A stretch of 64,000 bases of DNA, taken from positions 9,145,501-9,209,500 of the forward strand of contig OZ038473.1 in assembly GCA_964036295.1 (NCBI GenBank). The letters are read 5' to 3'. The notes under the pieces are model-generated. The model worked only from the letters and a program-made list of their open reading frames with translations. It ran no database searches and was not told the DNA's origin. Each line of letters opens with the position of its first letter. The first letter of the stretch is position 1. Made by a program: the position numbers and the translations under genes. Below are positions 11,116-21,887 of the stretch, in pieces. The DNA is from Plumapathes pennacea (taxonomy: Eukaryota; Cnidaria; Anthozoa; Antipatharia; Myriopathidae).

Positions 11116-11145
11116 ATGGCGTCCACTTCGGCTTCGTTGGTTTAA
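11116..11145 (+). promoter_or_regulatory. Upstream ORF made from the old start codon, ends 1 nt before the new start
   Basis: The ancestral ATG (ATGGCGTCCACTTCGGCTTC in all related copies) is still present, but one extra G after it puts a TAA in frame after nine codons. The stop ends one base before the ATG at 11147. If the ancestral context is still used, ribosomes would translate this nonapeptide and have to reinitiate, which should lower receptor output. Confidence 0.75.
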
Positions 11146-11146
11146 C

Positions 11147-12112
11147 ATGACGACCGGCCACAGCAACACCACAACAAAGCCACACAATTCAGCGTTTTGC
11201 CCTCCTTTCCCGAATGTGACTTTTGAGTCTTTGGACAGTTCTGTTCCATACCTCGTGAACGCTAATTTAAATGCGGCACTGGCCATCGCGACAACATTCG
11301 CAAACCTTTTCGTCCTGTTGGCAATGCGTCACGTCACCTCCATTCACTTGCCGTCCAAGCTTCTCCTCTGCTCTCTTGTCCTGACGGATCTTGGAACCGG
11401 ATTAGTTGCCCAGCCTCAGTTTTCTGCTTTTCTCTTCATGAAAGCAATTCATTCTCACAGTCCTCTCCGCTGTTCTGTTTATCATTCGTTTGCTTTTACG
11501 GGGTCGTTGCTACCTTGTGTTTCGTTACTCACCATGACAGCAATAAGCCTGGACCGATACACTGCCCTGTTTTTTCATCTCAAGTATCAACAAATTGTGA
11601 CGCCCAGGCGTGTTTGTGCAGTCCTTATCCTAATCTGGTCGTTTTCACTGTTTTTTGCAATGTTAAATTTCTGGAACTTATGGACTTTATGGATGGCTTT
11701 CTTGTTAACAGTTATTTCCATATGTTTGCCCGTCATTTCTGTGTCCTACATCAAGATATACCGGCGTTTGCGAGGTCAGCACGGCCAGCAGGTTCAACCT
11801 CAAGCCCGCGACCAAGCTCAACAACAGGCAGGAAGCACACTGAACGTGGCGAGGTACAAACGAACGGCATCTACTATGATGTGGATCTACGTACTTTTTG
11901 TCATCTGCTACTTGCCTTGCTTCTGTGCCGTGTCAATATTCTCAGCCGTCGGACGCAATGTTCTCACTCAGTGCATTGGGGAATTCTCCTACACGGTTGT
12001 TCTACTGAACTCGTATTTGAACCCGTTCGTCTACTGCTTGCGACTGCCTGAAATCCGGATTGAAGTCATGAAGCAACTTCGACAAATTTGTTGCACAAGC
12101 CCTCAGCAGTGA
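11147..12112 (+). CDS. Rhodopsin-family GPCR, copy 3
   Basis: Intronless, 321 residues, apparently intact. An extracellular N-terminus with NTTT and NVTF sequons leads into TM1 (ANLFVLLAMRH), TM2 with LVLTDLGTGLVAQP, TM3 ending SLDRYTALFFHLKYQQ, TM6 with ICYLPCFCAV and TM7 LNSYLNPFVYCLRL. Cys in TM7 is replaced by Tyr relative to copy 4 (NSYLN against NSCLN). The start at 11147 is downstream of the family's usual ATG because of a leader frameshift, which removes about ten extracellular residues and no membrane segment. About 98% identical by eye to copy 4. A plasma-membrane receptor for an unknown ligand; MECA-like by its short second extracellular loop. Confidence 0.9.
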   Translation: MTTGHSNTTTKPHNSAFCPPFPNVTFESLDSSVPYLVNANLNAALAIATTFANLFVLLAMRHVTSIHLPSKLLLCSLVLTDLGTGLVAQPQFSAFLFMKAIHSHSPLRCSVYHSFAFTGSLLPCVSLLTMTAISLDRYTALFFHLKYQQIVTPRRVCAVLILIWSFSLFFAMLNFWNLWTLWMAFLLTVISICLPVISVSYIKIYRRLRGQHGQQVQPQARDQAQQQAGSTLNVARYKRTASTMMWIYVLFVICYLPCFCAVSIFSAVGRNVLTQCIGEFSYTVVLLNSYLNPFVYCLRLPEIRIEVMKQLRQICCTSPQQ

Positions 12113-13403
12113 AGCGTCATGTACGAACATTTGAAAATAGAAAATGAGCCTTGTGTTTTATCTGTTTTGCCAGTTTCTTATGTTTGCACAACTCGTAACA
12201 AATAATTTAAAAATTGGTAATACATAAAATTCGAAGAATTCGTATCATATTAGATCCGATTCATAGGCAAATAGATCGAAAAACAAACTTGTATGGACCA
12301 CCTGTTAATTTTTAAAGAAAAATGGTAATACATAAAATTCGTATCACATTCGATCCGATTCATAGGCAAATAGATCGAAAAACAAACTTGTATGTATCAC
12401 CTGTTGTATGTCGACAACAGTTTTAATTTTATTCAACAAAAACAATCATATACAAAGAAATAGCCACGCTTCACTTTTTTCGCGTTTGGGACTCTGAATT
12501 TACGCAGATCAAGAGAAAAATATTTCACATGGGGTACGAATTAAGAGGTTTTATATTCTAGTGTGAGCAGAAGCTGGTGAAAACAAAGTCAGGTGTCGTC
12601 TAATGTTGTGGAATATATGCTGCAAATATTTGAATTAAGCCAAATTTTAAAAATTGGCTGTGAGATTCCGTGATTCCACACATTGTAACCTAAGCCGCAA
12701 AATGGAAAATGGCTTTTATCAATGTTTTTCCGGTCGGTTCAACCAAATAGCCAATCTGTGTAACAAATCAGGCTAACAAAATCGCACAGGAATTATCGAC
12801 TATAAGAATAATTATACACACTGAGTAGCTACACAAGTTAGTCATGTAAATTAGTAGTCAGGTGGCTCTGTTGAATATTGAGTGGTAAAATCATTCAACT
12901 ATTTCATCTGCGTTTGTTTGTTTACTCGATCCCCTAAAACAAAATTTAATAATCCATTCAAATTGATCGATTGTTGGATTATAAGGATGGTCTAGTCGCG
13001 TTCTGCTTACATAAAATGCTTCAGTGTCCATAATCTTGTATGTTTCAATGACCCCTTCCATACTTGGCTAATAATTAGCTCCTGAAGTATGCAAGCATAT
13101 TTCTAGTTGGTTTATTGCCCCACATAAAAAACTTCAAGATAATTAAATTCCTAAACTTCTTACTTGGCATACATACTCACATAGTCAGAGGGACAAACTT
13201 ATGGAGCAGAATTGTTTTTTGATGAGTCACGCTACCATTACGACAGTGCCATTCCTTTCAAGGAGAAAATCCCATTTAATATTTTACTAGAAATACGATT
13301 ATCGCAGATACCCCCTCGCTCTGCCATTGATTGGACTTTTACTTTCGTACTGCTCAACAAGGGCAGCCTTTGTTTTACCGAAATGGTGACGCAATTTGTT
13401 GGC
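12113..13403. other. 3' flank of receptor copy 3, no gene seen
   Basis: Non-coding duplicated DNA, paired with 17057-18220. It contains an internal near-duplicate of about 75 bp: AATACATAAAATTCG with CATAGGCAAATAGATCGAAA occurs at 12220-12300 and again at 12325-12400, also present in unit C. Confidence 0.6.
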
Positions 13404-13521
13404 TTATTATACTTTGCGAAACGAAACGAAACAAGAAGTGATACTTTGCGAAACGAACATAAAGTGATACTTTGCGAAACAAAAAGTGATACTTTGCGAA
13501 ACAAAAAGTGATACTTTGGGA
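13404..13521. repeat. Left GCGAAAC-type tandem array
   Basis: Four or so imperfect copies of AGTGATACTTTGCGAAAC follow GGCTTATTATACTTTGCGAA. The same array appears in reverse complement at 15425-15632, so the pair brackets the kinase/SWIM reading frame as array-type inverted repeats. Confidence 0.85.
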
Positions 13522-13885
13522 AACGAAAAGTGATCAACGTGGCAATAGAAAGCTTGGATCATATCATCACTGTATTAGCTGCCAGCTCGGTCGATCGGCG
13601 CGGAAATAAACCTGAGACCTAAGTTTCGCGAAACAAGAACACAGAACACACTTTAATCTTCCATACATTGTAGATATTGGTACGTTATCACAGTATGGAA
13701 AAAGAAACTCGCGAAGTTGTATCAATACCTTTGATTTAGTATTCTGAGTTATAAACTCCCGCGTTTCATCAAGTTAAATCATTCGTACATTAAATTGTTG
13801 ACTCAGTTGTATGGCTCGCATAGCGGAACATAAGGAATTTTTAGAAACGTGCCCTGTACTGATAGGACAGCAGACAAACTGGAAC

Positions 13886-15330
13886 TCAGTGACAGTCTCT
13901 AGATTTCAGCAGGAGTGTTGAGGCAGACGCATTTACTTCCTGAGCCCATTTTAGCTCACAGGGAGCCAAAATCCAAACGTTGCCTCCAGCAACGTCTTCT
14001 GGCTGTCCTTCAGTCTGATCCGCACATTCACGGGTACTTCTATTAGCCCCACCCGGAAATACGGATGCCTCCGTAGAACACTGTTTAAGAAGACAGTAGA
14101 AGCGATTTGCCATCTTCTTTTGCGTCAGTTGCACTTCTACCTTCCCTTCGGCGTCTTTGGCAGGATACTTGTATCGCTCCTTGTGTGCCACGCAGATGTC
14201 ATAAGGGGCAAGTGGCATCCTCCGGGGGAAGTCACAGGAGCAGCTTGTACATTTCAGCGCTCTCTTGTGGTCTCTGACGAATGTAATATGAAATGCCTGG
14301 TCGTTATGATAGTACTCAGTGTGCACTGGAGGCTTGGGATTTCTGATGTCGTCGTGCTGGCAGTCTATCAATTCAGCGACAGGCTTTTTCTCGATGTTGT
14401 TTTTTCCTCTTCTGGCCTTTCCTGGCTTGTCTCCCGCCCCTCTTGGTAAATTTCTTATCATGTTTTTGGTTGCTCTGTGGCGATCTCGTTGGAGCTTTTC
14501 CAGGAACTCTTTTAGCATCCTTTTCTTCTCTGCAGCGACCAGGACATGAGAACACAATCCACCGGCTTTTCTGTAGTCGGCACAGGGGCACTCGTACAGT
14601 GTTGGCTTGCAATTAACGGTGTACCCCTTGTCGAACTCCGTAACGCAAACGTTGTTGTGAATAACTTCAGCTCTCTTCCAGATCTCTCTGAGCTGATAAT
14701 ATGACATGCGCATGTTCAAGTTGTCGGGCTTAATAGATAACGGCTGCATTCGGGGCCCATCTCGTCTTTCTTCACTCGGAGCCTGGTCGGTACCCAAAAC
14801 TCTCTCTTTGCAGACTTTCCTTTGTTTTGGGGTCATCGAGTCCAACGGATCGAATCGACAGTGTGATGCTGATAGCCCTCTGCCAGGCGATATGCCCCCA
14901 TGCTGTAATACCAATACCAATACAGTTCTGCTCGTCAAACAGTCTAGCAGACTCCTTAGGGAACTAACCTTTCCCTCGCCGCCGAAAATCTCTAGATCGA
15001 AGTATACATACTCTACCATGAGAGCAAGTGGCTCACAACAAACCACTTTAAACTGTACGATGTTTTCATGCTTCAAACCGCGTAACAGCCTTTCTTCCTT
15101 AAAAACGCCCGTTGCGAGCTGTCGGCTGTACTGAGAAGCTTTTTAGTAACAACCTTTGGCTTCCTTTGCGTTCCGTCGTTGAAACGCGCAACGAACACAA
15201 CACCAAATGGACCCTGGCCGATGAATTCTTTCTCGTAGAAGTCGCCCCAATTGAACTGTGGAAGATCGTCCAAGTTAAACAATTTCTTTTTCTTCGAACA
15301 AAACGCCAGGGGAAACCGAAACTCCGTCAT
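13886..15330 (-). pseudogene. Protein kinase N-lobe fused to SWIM zinc-finger protein, frameshifted
   Basis: From an ATG at 15330 leftwards, the frame gives FNWGDFYEKEFIGQGPFGVV, a kinase glycine loop, and a VVTKK segment in the position of the catalytic Lys. At about 15100 an extra T in a T5 run shifts the frame; the other frame continues FKEERLLRGLKHENIVQF (helix C) and LALMVEYVYFDL (hinge). HRD and DFG motifs are not visible, so the kinase is truncated. Further on, YECPCADYRKAGGLCSHVLV at about 14530-14590 is a SWIM finger (CxC...CxH), known from Mutator-type transposases, MEKK1 and ZSWIM proteins. A Lys/Arg-rich linker and a cysteine-containing C-terminal region follow, with the stop at 13886. 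Intronless and bracketed by inverted arrays, so it is probably part of a mobile or captured gene. The frameshift could be an assembly error. Confidence 0.65.
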
Positions 15331-15424
15331 CGCAACTCATCCACATGGCTTTTTTTCACACGGTAAAACATAGCTGTCGCTGTCAAATGACAGAATCGGG
15401 TATCGAATTACGGGTGTATTTCGC

Positions 15425-15632
15425 CATCACTTCTTGTTTCGCAAACTATCACTTCTTGTTTCGCAAAGTATCACATTTTGTTTCGCAAAGTATCACTTCT
15501 TGTTTCGCAAAGTATCACTTTTCGTTTCGCAAAGTATTACTTTTTGTTTCGCAAAGTATCACTTTATGGTCGTTTCGCAAAGTATCACTTCTTGTTTCGT
15601 TTCGTTTCGTTTCGTTTCGCAAAGTATAGTAA
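15425..15632. repeat. Right GCGAAAC-type array, inverted relative to the left one
   Basis: About eight copies of TTTCGCAAAGTATCACTT are followed by a TTTCG run and end in CGCAAAGTATAGTAAGCC. Its reverse complement matches the left array and its edge (GGCTTAYTATACTTTGCGAA). Reading frames through it encode only the repeat. Confidence 0.85.
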
Positions 15633-15775
15633 GCCGCGTGACGGTAAGAATGTAATCTGAAGGACATACTTGCTCGCACGTCAATGTAACCATGGCTTTT
15701 CACAATAGACGACTTAGGGGTGGGGGGTACGGGGTGGGAAGCATCCATCGCCCCCCTGCCGCCTGTCTGGCAAAT

Positions 15776-15915
15776 TAGAATATCTTGTTTCGTTGTTTCG
15801 CAAATTACCACTTTTTGTTTCGTTCTTTCGTTGTTTCGCTGTTTCGTTGTTTCGTTTATCAAATTACCACTTTTTGTTTCGTTGTTTCGTTTAGTTTGTT
15901 TCGTTTCGCAAATTA
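15776..15915. repeat. Third, diverged TTTCG array
   Basis: Units such as TTTCGCAAATTACCACTTTT alternate with TTTCGTTG runs. It is related to the arrays at 13404 and 15425 but has ATTACCAC in place of GTATCAC. It ends about 15 bp before unit C begins, so the duplication breakpoint lies at an array edge. Confidence 0.75.
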
Positions 15916-16059
15916 CCATAAGCCCTTAACAACAGCGCTGCTGACAACACACGCAACGATTTCGTGATTACAGATCATAAGAAATTTCATCTGATATCTT
16001 TTCAGAGTTCACAACTGATGCGTTTTTTTTCTCTAAAGATCCAAGTGGAGTGAAACAAC

Positions 16060-16089
16060 ATGGCGTCCACTTCGGCTTCGTTGGTTTAA
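16060..16089 (+). promoter_or_regulatory. Upstream ORF ending 1 nt before receptor copy 4 start
   Basis: Same arrangement as at 11116-11145: the old start codon opens a nine-codon frame ending TAA, one base before ATG 16091. Both copies keep it, so the single-base insertion predates the B/C duplication. Confidence 0.75.
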
Positions 16090-16090
16090 C

Positions 16091-17056
16091 ATGACGACCG
16101 GCCACAGCAACACCACAACAAAGCCACACAATTCAGCGTTTTGTCCTCCTTTTCCGAATGTGACTTTTGAGTCTTTGGACAGTTCTGTTCCATACCTCGT
16201 GAACGCTAATTTAAATGCGGCACTGGCCATCGCGACAACATTCGCAAACCTTTTGGTTCTGTTGGCAATGCGTCACGTCACCTCCATTCACTTGCCGTCC
16301 AAGCTTCTCCTCTGCTCTCTTGTGCTGACAGATCTTGGAACCGGATTAGTTGCCCAGCCTCAGTTTTCTGCTTTTCTCTTCATGAAAGCAATTCATTCTC
16401 ACAGTCCTCACCGCTGTTCTGTTTATCATTCGTTTGCTTTTACGGGGTCGTTGCTACCCTGTATTTCGTTACTCACCATGACAGCAATAAGTCTGGACCG
16501 ATACACTGCCCTGTTTCTTCATCTCAAGTATCAACAGATTGTGACGCCCAGGCGTGTTTGTGCAGTCCTTATCCTAATCTGGTCGTTTTCACTGTTTTTT
16601 GCAATGTTAAATTTCTGGAACTTATGGACTTTATGGATGGCTTTTTTGTTAACAATTATTTCCATAAGTTTGCCCGTCATTTCTGTGTCTTACATCAAGA
16701 TATACCGGCGTTTGCGAGGTCAGCATGGCCAACAGGTTCAACCTCAAGCCCGCGACCAAGCTCAACAACAGCCAGGAAGCACACTGAACATGGCAAAGTA
16801 CAAACGAACAGCATCTACTATGATGTGGATCTCCGTACTTTTCGTCATCTGCTACTTGCCTTGCTTCTGTGCAGTGTCAATATTCTCAGCAGTCGGACGC
16901 AATGTTCTCACTCAGTGCATTGGGGAATTCTCCTACACGGTTGTTCTACTGAACTCGTGTTTGAACCCGTTCTTCTACTGCTTACGACTGCCTGAAATCC
17001 GGATTGAAGTCATGAAGCAACTTCGACAAATTTGTTGCACAAGCCCTCAGCAGTGA
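16091..17056 (+). CDS. Rhodopsin-family GPCR, copy 4
   Basis: Intronless, 321 residues, intact and nearly identical to copy 3. Landmarks are ANLLVLLAMRH in TM1, LVLTDLGTGL in TM2, SLDRYTALFLHLKYQQ at the end of TM3, ICYLPCFCAV in TM6 and LNSCLNPFFYCLRL in TM7 (NPFFY against NPFVY in copy 3). The few substitutions fall both in membrane segments and loops. The Gln-rich third intracellular loop is kept (QQVQPQARDQAQQQPG). Plasma-membrane receptor; ligand unknown. The same leader frameshift as in copy 3 fixes the start at 16091. Confidence 0.9.
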   Translation: MTTGHSNTTTKPHNSAFCPPFPNVTFESLDSSVPYLVNANLNAALAIATTFANLLVLLAMRHVTSIHLPSKLLLCSLVLTDLGTGLVAQPQFSAFLFMKAIHSHSPHRCSVYHSFAFTGSLLPCISLLTMTAISLDRYTALFLHLKYQQIVTPRRVCAVLILIWSFSLFFAMLNFWNLWTLWMAFLLTIISISLPVISVSYIKIYRRLRGQHGQQVQPQARDQAQQQPGSTLNMAKYKRTASTMMWISVLFVICYLPCFCAVSIFSAVGRNVLTQCIGEFSYTVVLLNSCLNPFFYCLRLPEIRIEVMKQLRQICCTSPQQ

Positions 17057-18469
17057 AGCGTCATGTACGAACATTTGAAAATAGAAAATGAGCCTTGTGT
17101 TTTATCTGTTTTGCCAGTTTCTTATGTTTGCACAACTCGTAACAAATAATTTAAAAAATGCTAATACATAAAATTCAAAGAAATCGTATCATATTAGATC
17201 CGATTCATTGGCAAATACACCGAAAAACAAACTTGTATGTATCACCTGTTAATTTTTAAAGAAAAATGGTAATACATAAAATTCGTATCACATTCGATCC
17301 GATTCATAGGCAAATAGATCGAAAAACAAACTTGTATGTATCACCTGTTGTATGTCGACAACAGTTTTAATTTTATTCAACAAAAACAATCATATACAAA
17401 GAAATAGCCACGCTTCACTTTTTTCGCGTTTGGGACTCTGAATTTACGCAGATCAAGAGAAAAATATTTCACATAGGGTACGAATTAAGAGGTTTTATAT
17501 TCTAGTGTGAGCAGAAGCTGGTGAAAACAAAGTCAGGTGTTGTCTAATGTTGTGGGATATATGTTGCAAATATTTGAATTAAGCCAAATTTTAAAAATTG
17601 GCTGTGAGATTCCGTGATTCCACACATTGTAACCTAAGCCGTAAAATGGATAATGGCTTTTATCAATGTTTTTCCGGTCGGTTTAACCAAATAGCCAATC
17701 TGTGTAACAAATCAGGCTAACAAAATCGCACAGGAATTATCGACTAGAAGAATAATTATACACACTGAGTAGCTACACAAGTTAGTCATGTAAATTAGCA
17801 GTCAGGTGGCTCTGTTGAATATTGAATGGTAAAATCATTCAACTATTTCATCTGCGTTTGTTTGTTTACTCGATCCCCTAAAACAAAATTTAATAATCCA
17901 TTCAAATTGATCGATTGCTGGTTTATAAGGATAGTCTAGTCGCGTTCTGCTTACATAGAATTCTTCAGTGTCCATAATCTTGTATGTTTCAATGACCCCT
18001 TCCATACTTGGCTAATAATTAGCTCCTAAAGTATGCAAGCATATTTTATTGCCCCACATAAAATACTTCAAGATAATTAAATTCCTAAACTTCTTACTTG
18101 GCATACATACTAATATAGTCAGAGGGACAAACTTATGGAGCAGAATTGTTTTTTGATGAGTCACGCTACCATTTCGACAGTGCCATTCCTTTCAAGGAGA
18201 AAATCCCATTTAATATTTTAAAACATTTATTCAAAACAAATTTGGCTCCATAGGTATATAGAACACTCTCAACAGATGGCCCATGCAAAAAAATTTTTAA
18301 CAATGCCTCTTTTGAGAAATTCACTTTCAAAGTTGAAACAATGTAAATTGGAACCTCCTAGTTGTATTTCTACCATTTATATACTTTCACACAAATAGCA
18401 GTATAAAAATTGCCTTGTCAGCACATAACATCAGGTTTGTGATAGTATTTGGTTCAGTTTACAAGAAAT
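17057..18469. other. 3' flank of receptor copy 4, no gene seen
   Basis: Duplicated non-coding DNA up to 18220, then about 250 bp of unique AT-rich sequence before the next repeat block. Nothing coding is visible. Confidence 0.5.
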
Positions 18470-19405
18470 GTAAAAGGCCTGAAGCAACTTTCAAAGCCGT
18501 TGTACCTTGTTGTGTGACCAAGTTGGCTCTACTCGATGCCTCAAAGAAGTCGTTTCATTCGTTTTTCCAGCTGGCGAGCTTTCTTCCACACAATGGCACA
18601 TTACCTGAGACGCGTACAGCCGTCCGTCGAACTGCTTGGTTTTGTGTCTGCATCTTGTTTTAGAAATTCGCTGTTCAGTCTTCGCTTCGCATACGCAATG
18701 AGTTTGAGAGCTTAGCTACCGCGCCTAGAGGTCGTTCACAGACTGACAAACATTAAGAAAGGGAGATAGCGACCCCATTAGCGTCTCGATTATTACTCTC
18801 GCAGAGCTCGGGGAACATGCGTGCGTTGGTGCGTTCTGTTTAGCACGTTCTTTTCTCACCTTCAAAACAATCAGCTATCCCTTCTGTCCGTTTGCTTTTG
18901 GTCTTCTCTGAGTTTTCCCTAGAAAATAGCAATAGGAATATACCCTTATTTTAAATTTAGGGTAAAGTGGGGGCGCTTATTAAACTTTTCCCAAATCGTG
19001 GGTCAGATTTATTTTTGTAATGCGTAACATTTGCCCATAAACACAACATAACGTAAGCCGTTCCTACACTGTTCTAATACCGACACACTTTGTGATTATT
19101 TCCGTTTAGTTTGTTCGCTAAACATGTGCAACGTTTTCACAAAACGTCATATGAAAGAGAGAGAGAGAGGGGAGGGGCGCTTATTTCAAATTTTGGCTGA
19201 GAAGAGGGGTGCTTATTCGAGGGGGGCGTTTTTTCGAGGATTTGCGGTAAGTGGATATTAAAATTTATGAGACACTGTTTCACGCTCAGAGTTTCTTCAA
19301 TCTCAAGGTTGCTCGTCAAAAATGTTTTGTTTTACCTTCAATGTGGTCTTCTCTTTTTTGTTTGATATCTTGCTTTCCAGCTTGCAGTCTTCCTAGTTTG
19401 TAGAT
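18470..19405. repeat. Dispersed repeat block, second copy, interrupted
   Basis: Homologous to 2240-2877 in the same orientation. About 320 bp near 18935-19250 is absent from the first copy; it contains GGGGCGCTTATT motifs twice and a GAGAGAGAGAGAG run, and looks like a separate insertion. Confidence 0.7.
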
Positions 19406-19880
19406 AAGAATGAAATGACAAATTTAACATAACAAAATACAGCTATATTTCATTTTATATTTACGAAAACAAGTCATCTTGAAACGGAAAGTCAGCTTCT
19501 TCATGGAAAATGCATGTTTGTGCTACCACATTCTCATCAGCCGTTGCAATTAATGACTGTGGTAATTACAATCTGTTGTTGTTATCATACTTATATATTT
19601 AGCGTTCTTACCACAAGAGTGTGATGTCACAGTTGCGTTTGACTTTTTGTGTCTCCTCATAAAACTGAATTCACATGTGTGCGCTGAAACGAACTCCCTA
19701 CAGTCGACACAAGTCAAATGACTTAAAATAACACGCGAAGCGGTAATAATCCTGTACCGATCAGCTTTGCTGAAAAAGACCTGAGTTTCTCTTGTTTATT
19801 TTCTGTAAATTTATTACACTGACAAAGTAACGATAAGACGAGGTGAAATTGTTTTGTTTTCATCGCATCACGCGATTAAA

Positions 19881-20063
19881 GTCGAAGCTCTTTGAGCGGT
19901 CACTCTCGTAAGCGGAAAACTCTACTTACGGACGCCTGTACGAAACCCTGTCTAAACTCTAGCTCAGTCAAACTCTGTATTTACACATTCTTCTAAGCGG
20001 ACAACTCCAGTTACGGACACGTTTTCTGTTTCCCAAGAATGTCCGCTCACGGGAGCTTAACTG
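19881..20063. mobile_element. MITE-like element, copy 1
   Basis: About 183 bp with imperfect inverted ends (GTCGAAGCTCTTTGAGCGG and GAGCTTAACTG). The reverse complement of the whole element occurs at 21888-22071, sharing ACTCTGTATTTACACATTCT. Confidence 0.7.
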
Positions 20064-21887
20064 TATAGCAAGTGTCATATTAGCAGTTTTATCTGACTTT
20101 TATCAGGCCCAGTTATCACAACGTTTCACAACATTTTTTCTTTCTTGTGTTGTCACGTACAGTGTTCTTGTTTTTTTCCGTGTTTCTTTGGTGCGATTTT
20201 TCCCGTACTCTGAATGACAAAAGAAATTACATAAGGGCAGCTCGGCCCAGGAATTTTTGTCAGGTTTTCCTGGTCCTCGCACAGCACACACGAAACTAAA
20301 AAGAATGGATAACTTTAGAAAGACGTGTCATAGTTGTTCTCGCCTTGAGGGTCAAAAATCGCAAATGTTGGTCTGAAATAGGGTAAGAGTTTTTAGTCCC
20401 GGGCGGCACACTCCCACCCAAAATTTTGAGGAGTACCCCCCACCCCTCCTCTACCCGGGAGAGCTGAGAAGTAGGAACTTCTGTGAACTAACTGCAACTG
20501 TACATGATTGTGAAAGTGGCATATTAAATTTTCAGTGATTGCACTGATGTCAAACCTGAAGTGCATCCCCAGATAGAATGAAGCAAGTGACTTGTGGACT
20601 CTGCCATCCTGAATCTAGCAGGGGCAAATGTAAATCATCAGTGATGATGGTTTCAATATTCTGTAAGGATGACACAGCTAACAATAGGTTATTTAGGGTG
20701 CCGTAGTCTCTATGATTACCATTTGTGTGTCAAGAATAACAATATGTAGCACTGAGGAGACTGAGTCCCTACTCTTTTCAAAAAGCACATAAGTTCTAAA
20801 GTCCCTCATATTGTGTTCGTGGTTGATAGACTTTAGGTCAATGGTTTAACATTCACAAACAGATGGAGGGTAGCTCAAACTATAGTGCCAGGATCAGATC
20901 CCCTGCTGTGTTGGTGAGACTGATGTGCTAACCACCCAACCACTTGAAGATCCAATTCTAATAAATCTTACTTGATGTGAGAGGATACAATGTATGTGTA
21001 GTCCAGCATTGTCAGAGATTTAACAACCCCCTTCCCCCCCCCCCCCCCACCCCCACCCAACACATATAATTTTATACATTTCACCAGTATTTTCACTGAA
21101 GGTATTACCTTGACATACTTTCTGCAGACTAATTTATACTTTAAGTTTGAAAAGCTTAAAGCTTTACAAGTGTTTAAAATTCAACAATTAGTTATTTTTC
21201 ATGAGTATTAACAATATCATTAATGTGAGTGGAGAAAAAGTGTTCCCAGTGCCTGTAGCAAAGATATACCAGTAATATTATAAAGCACCTGTCAGCATGC
21301 TACATTGGGTTACAGATTGAAGCACATGGGAATTTGAAACACCATGACAGAAGTGTGGAGATTAGCACTCCAAGGCATCACACTTTTTCACACTTCTTGT
21401 CAGTGTTCTTTCAATCCCACATGCTCTCTTTTCCACAGCATGCAAGTTAAAGAAAAGAGAACCATATGCTTGATGCCAGACCAGCATCTGCAATCTCATG
21501 TCAGGCTGAAGTGTGCATGCTATTTTATTATTGGGTTATAATGAATGCTGCATTTACCTAGTGATATATTTGTACAATACTTAACTACCTTACCTTGAAA
21601 TGAAGAGTGGCCAATATTTTGGGTGTTAGCCCTTCATTGACACTCTGTAGCTCTTTACAATATAACATGACTAATGTGATGCAAGCTGTGAATCTTTCAT
21701 ATTAGATGTCAAGAGGACTATAAATTTTGTTTCACAAGAGTACAGGACCCAAGAAAGTAGGAAACACAAGTGTGGTAACTAGCCCTGAACATGCTACCCT
21801 TCTCGGATGAGGGAGGGGGGCGGTTATTAGTTAGTAAACTCATTGTCATAAATTATCAATTAAAAACACACCTATATTAACTATTTA
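20064..21887. other. Intergenic, no gene seen
   Basis: Non-coding stretch between two inverted MITE copies. A poly-C run lies at about 21035-21048 followed by ACCCCCACCC. Only short chance frames are present. Confidence 0.4.

Larger units (their letters stand above)
10047..13283. repeat. Segmental duplication unit B
   Basis: It starts at the exact head-to-tail junction with unit A. Homology to A runs to 13037 (GTCCATAATC); homology to unit C runs from about 10985 to 13283 (CCCATTTAATATTTTA). It contains receptor copy 3. B and C share a 760-bp deletion and an extra G in the receptor leader, so C derives from B. Confidence 0.85.
15930..18220. repeat. Segmental duplication unit C
   Basis: A near-identical copy of 10985-13283, starting at ACAGCGCTGCTGACAACACA and ending at CCCATTTAATATTTTA. 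It includes receptor copy 4 and about 1.15 kb of 3' flank. The offset to unit B is 4,944-4,945 bp throughout the receptor. Confidence 0.9.

Noticed and set aside
13212..13537. Two opposing 99-codon frames
   Set aside because: Much of both frames is translation of the GCGAAAC tandem array; no domain or codon signal.
15345..15967. Several overlapping frames rich in FRKVS or FVSQ
   Set aside because: They are readings of the TTTCGCAAAGTATCAC arrays in different phases.
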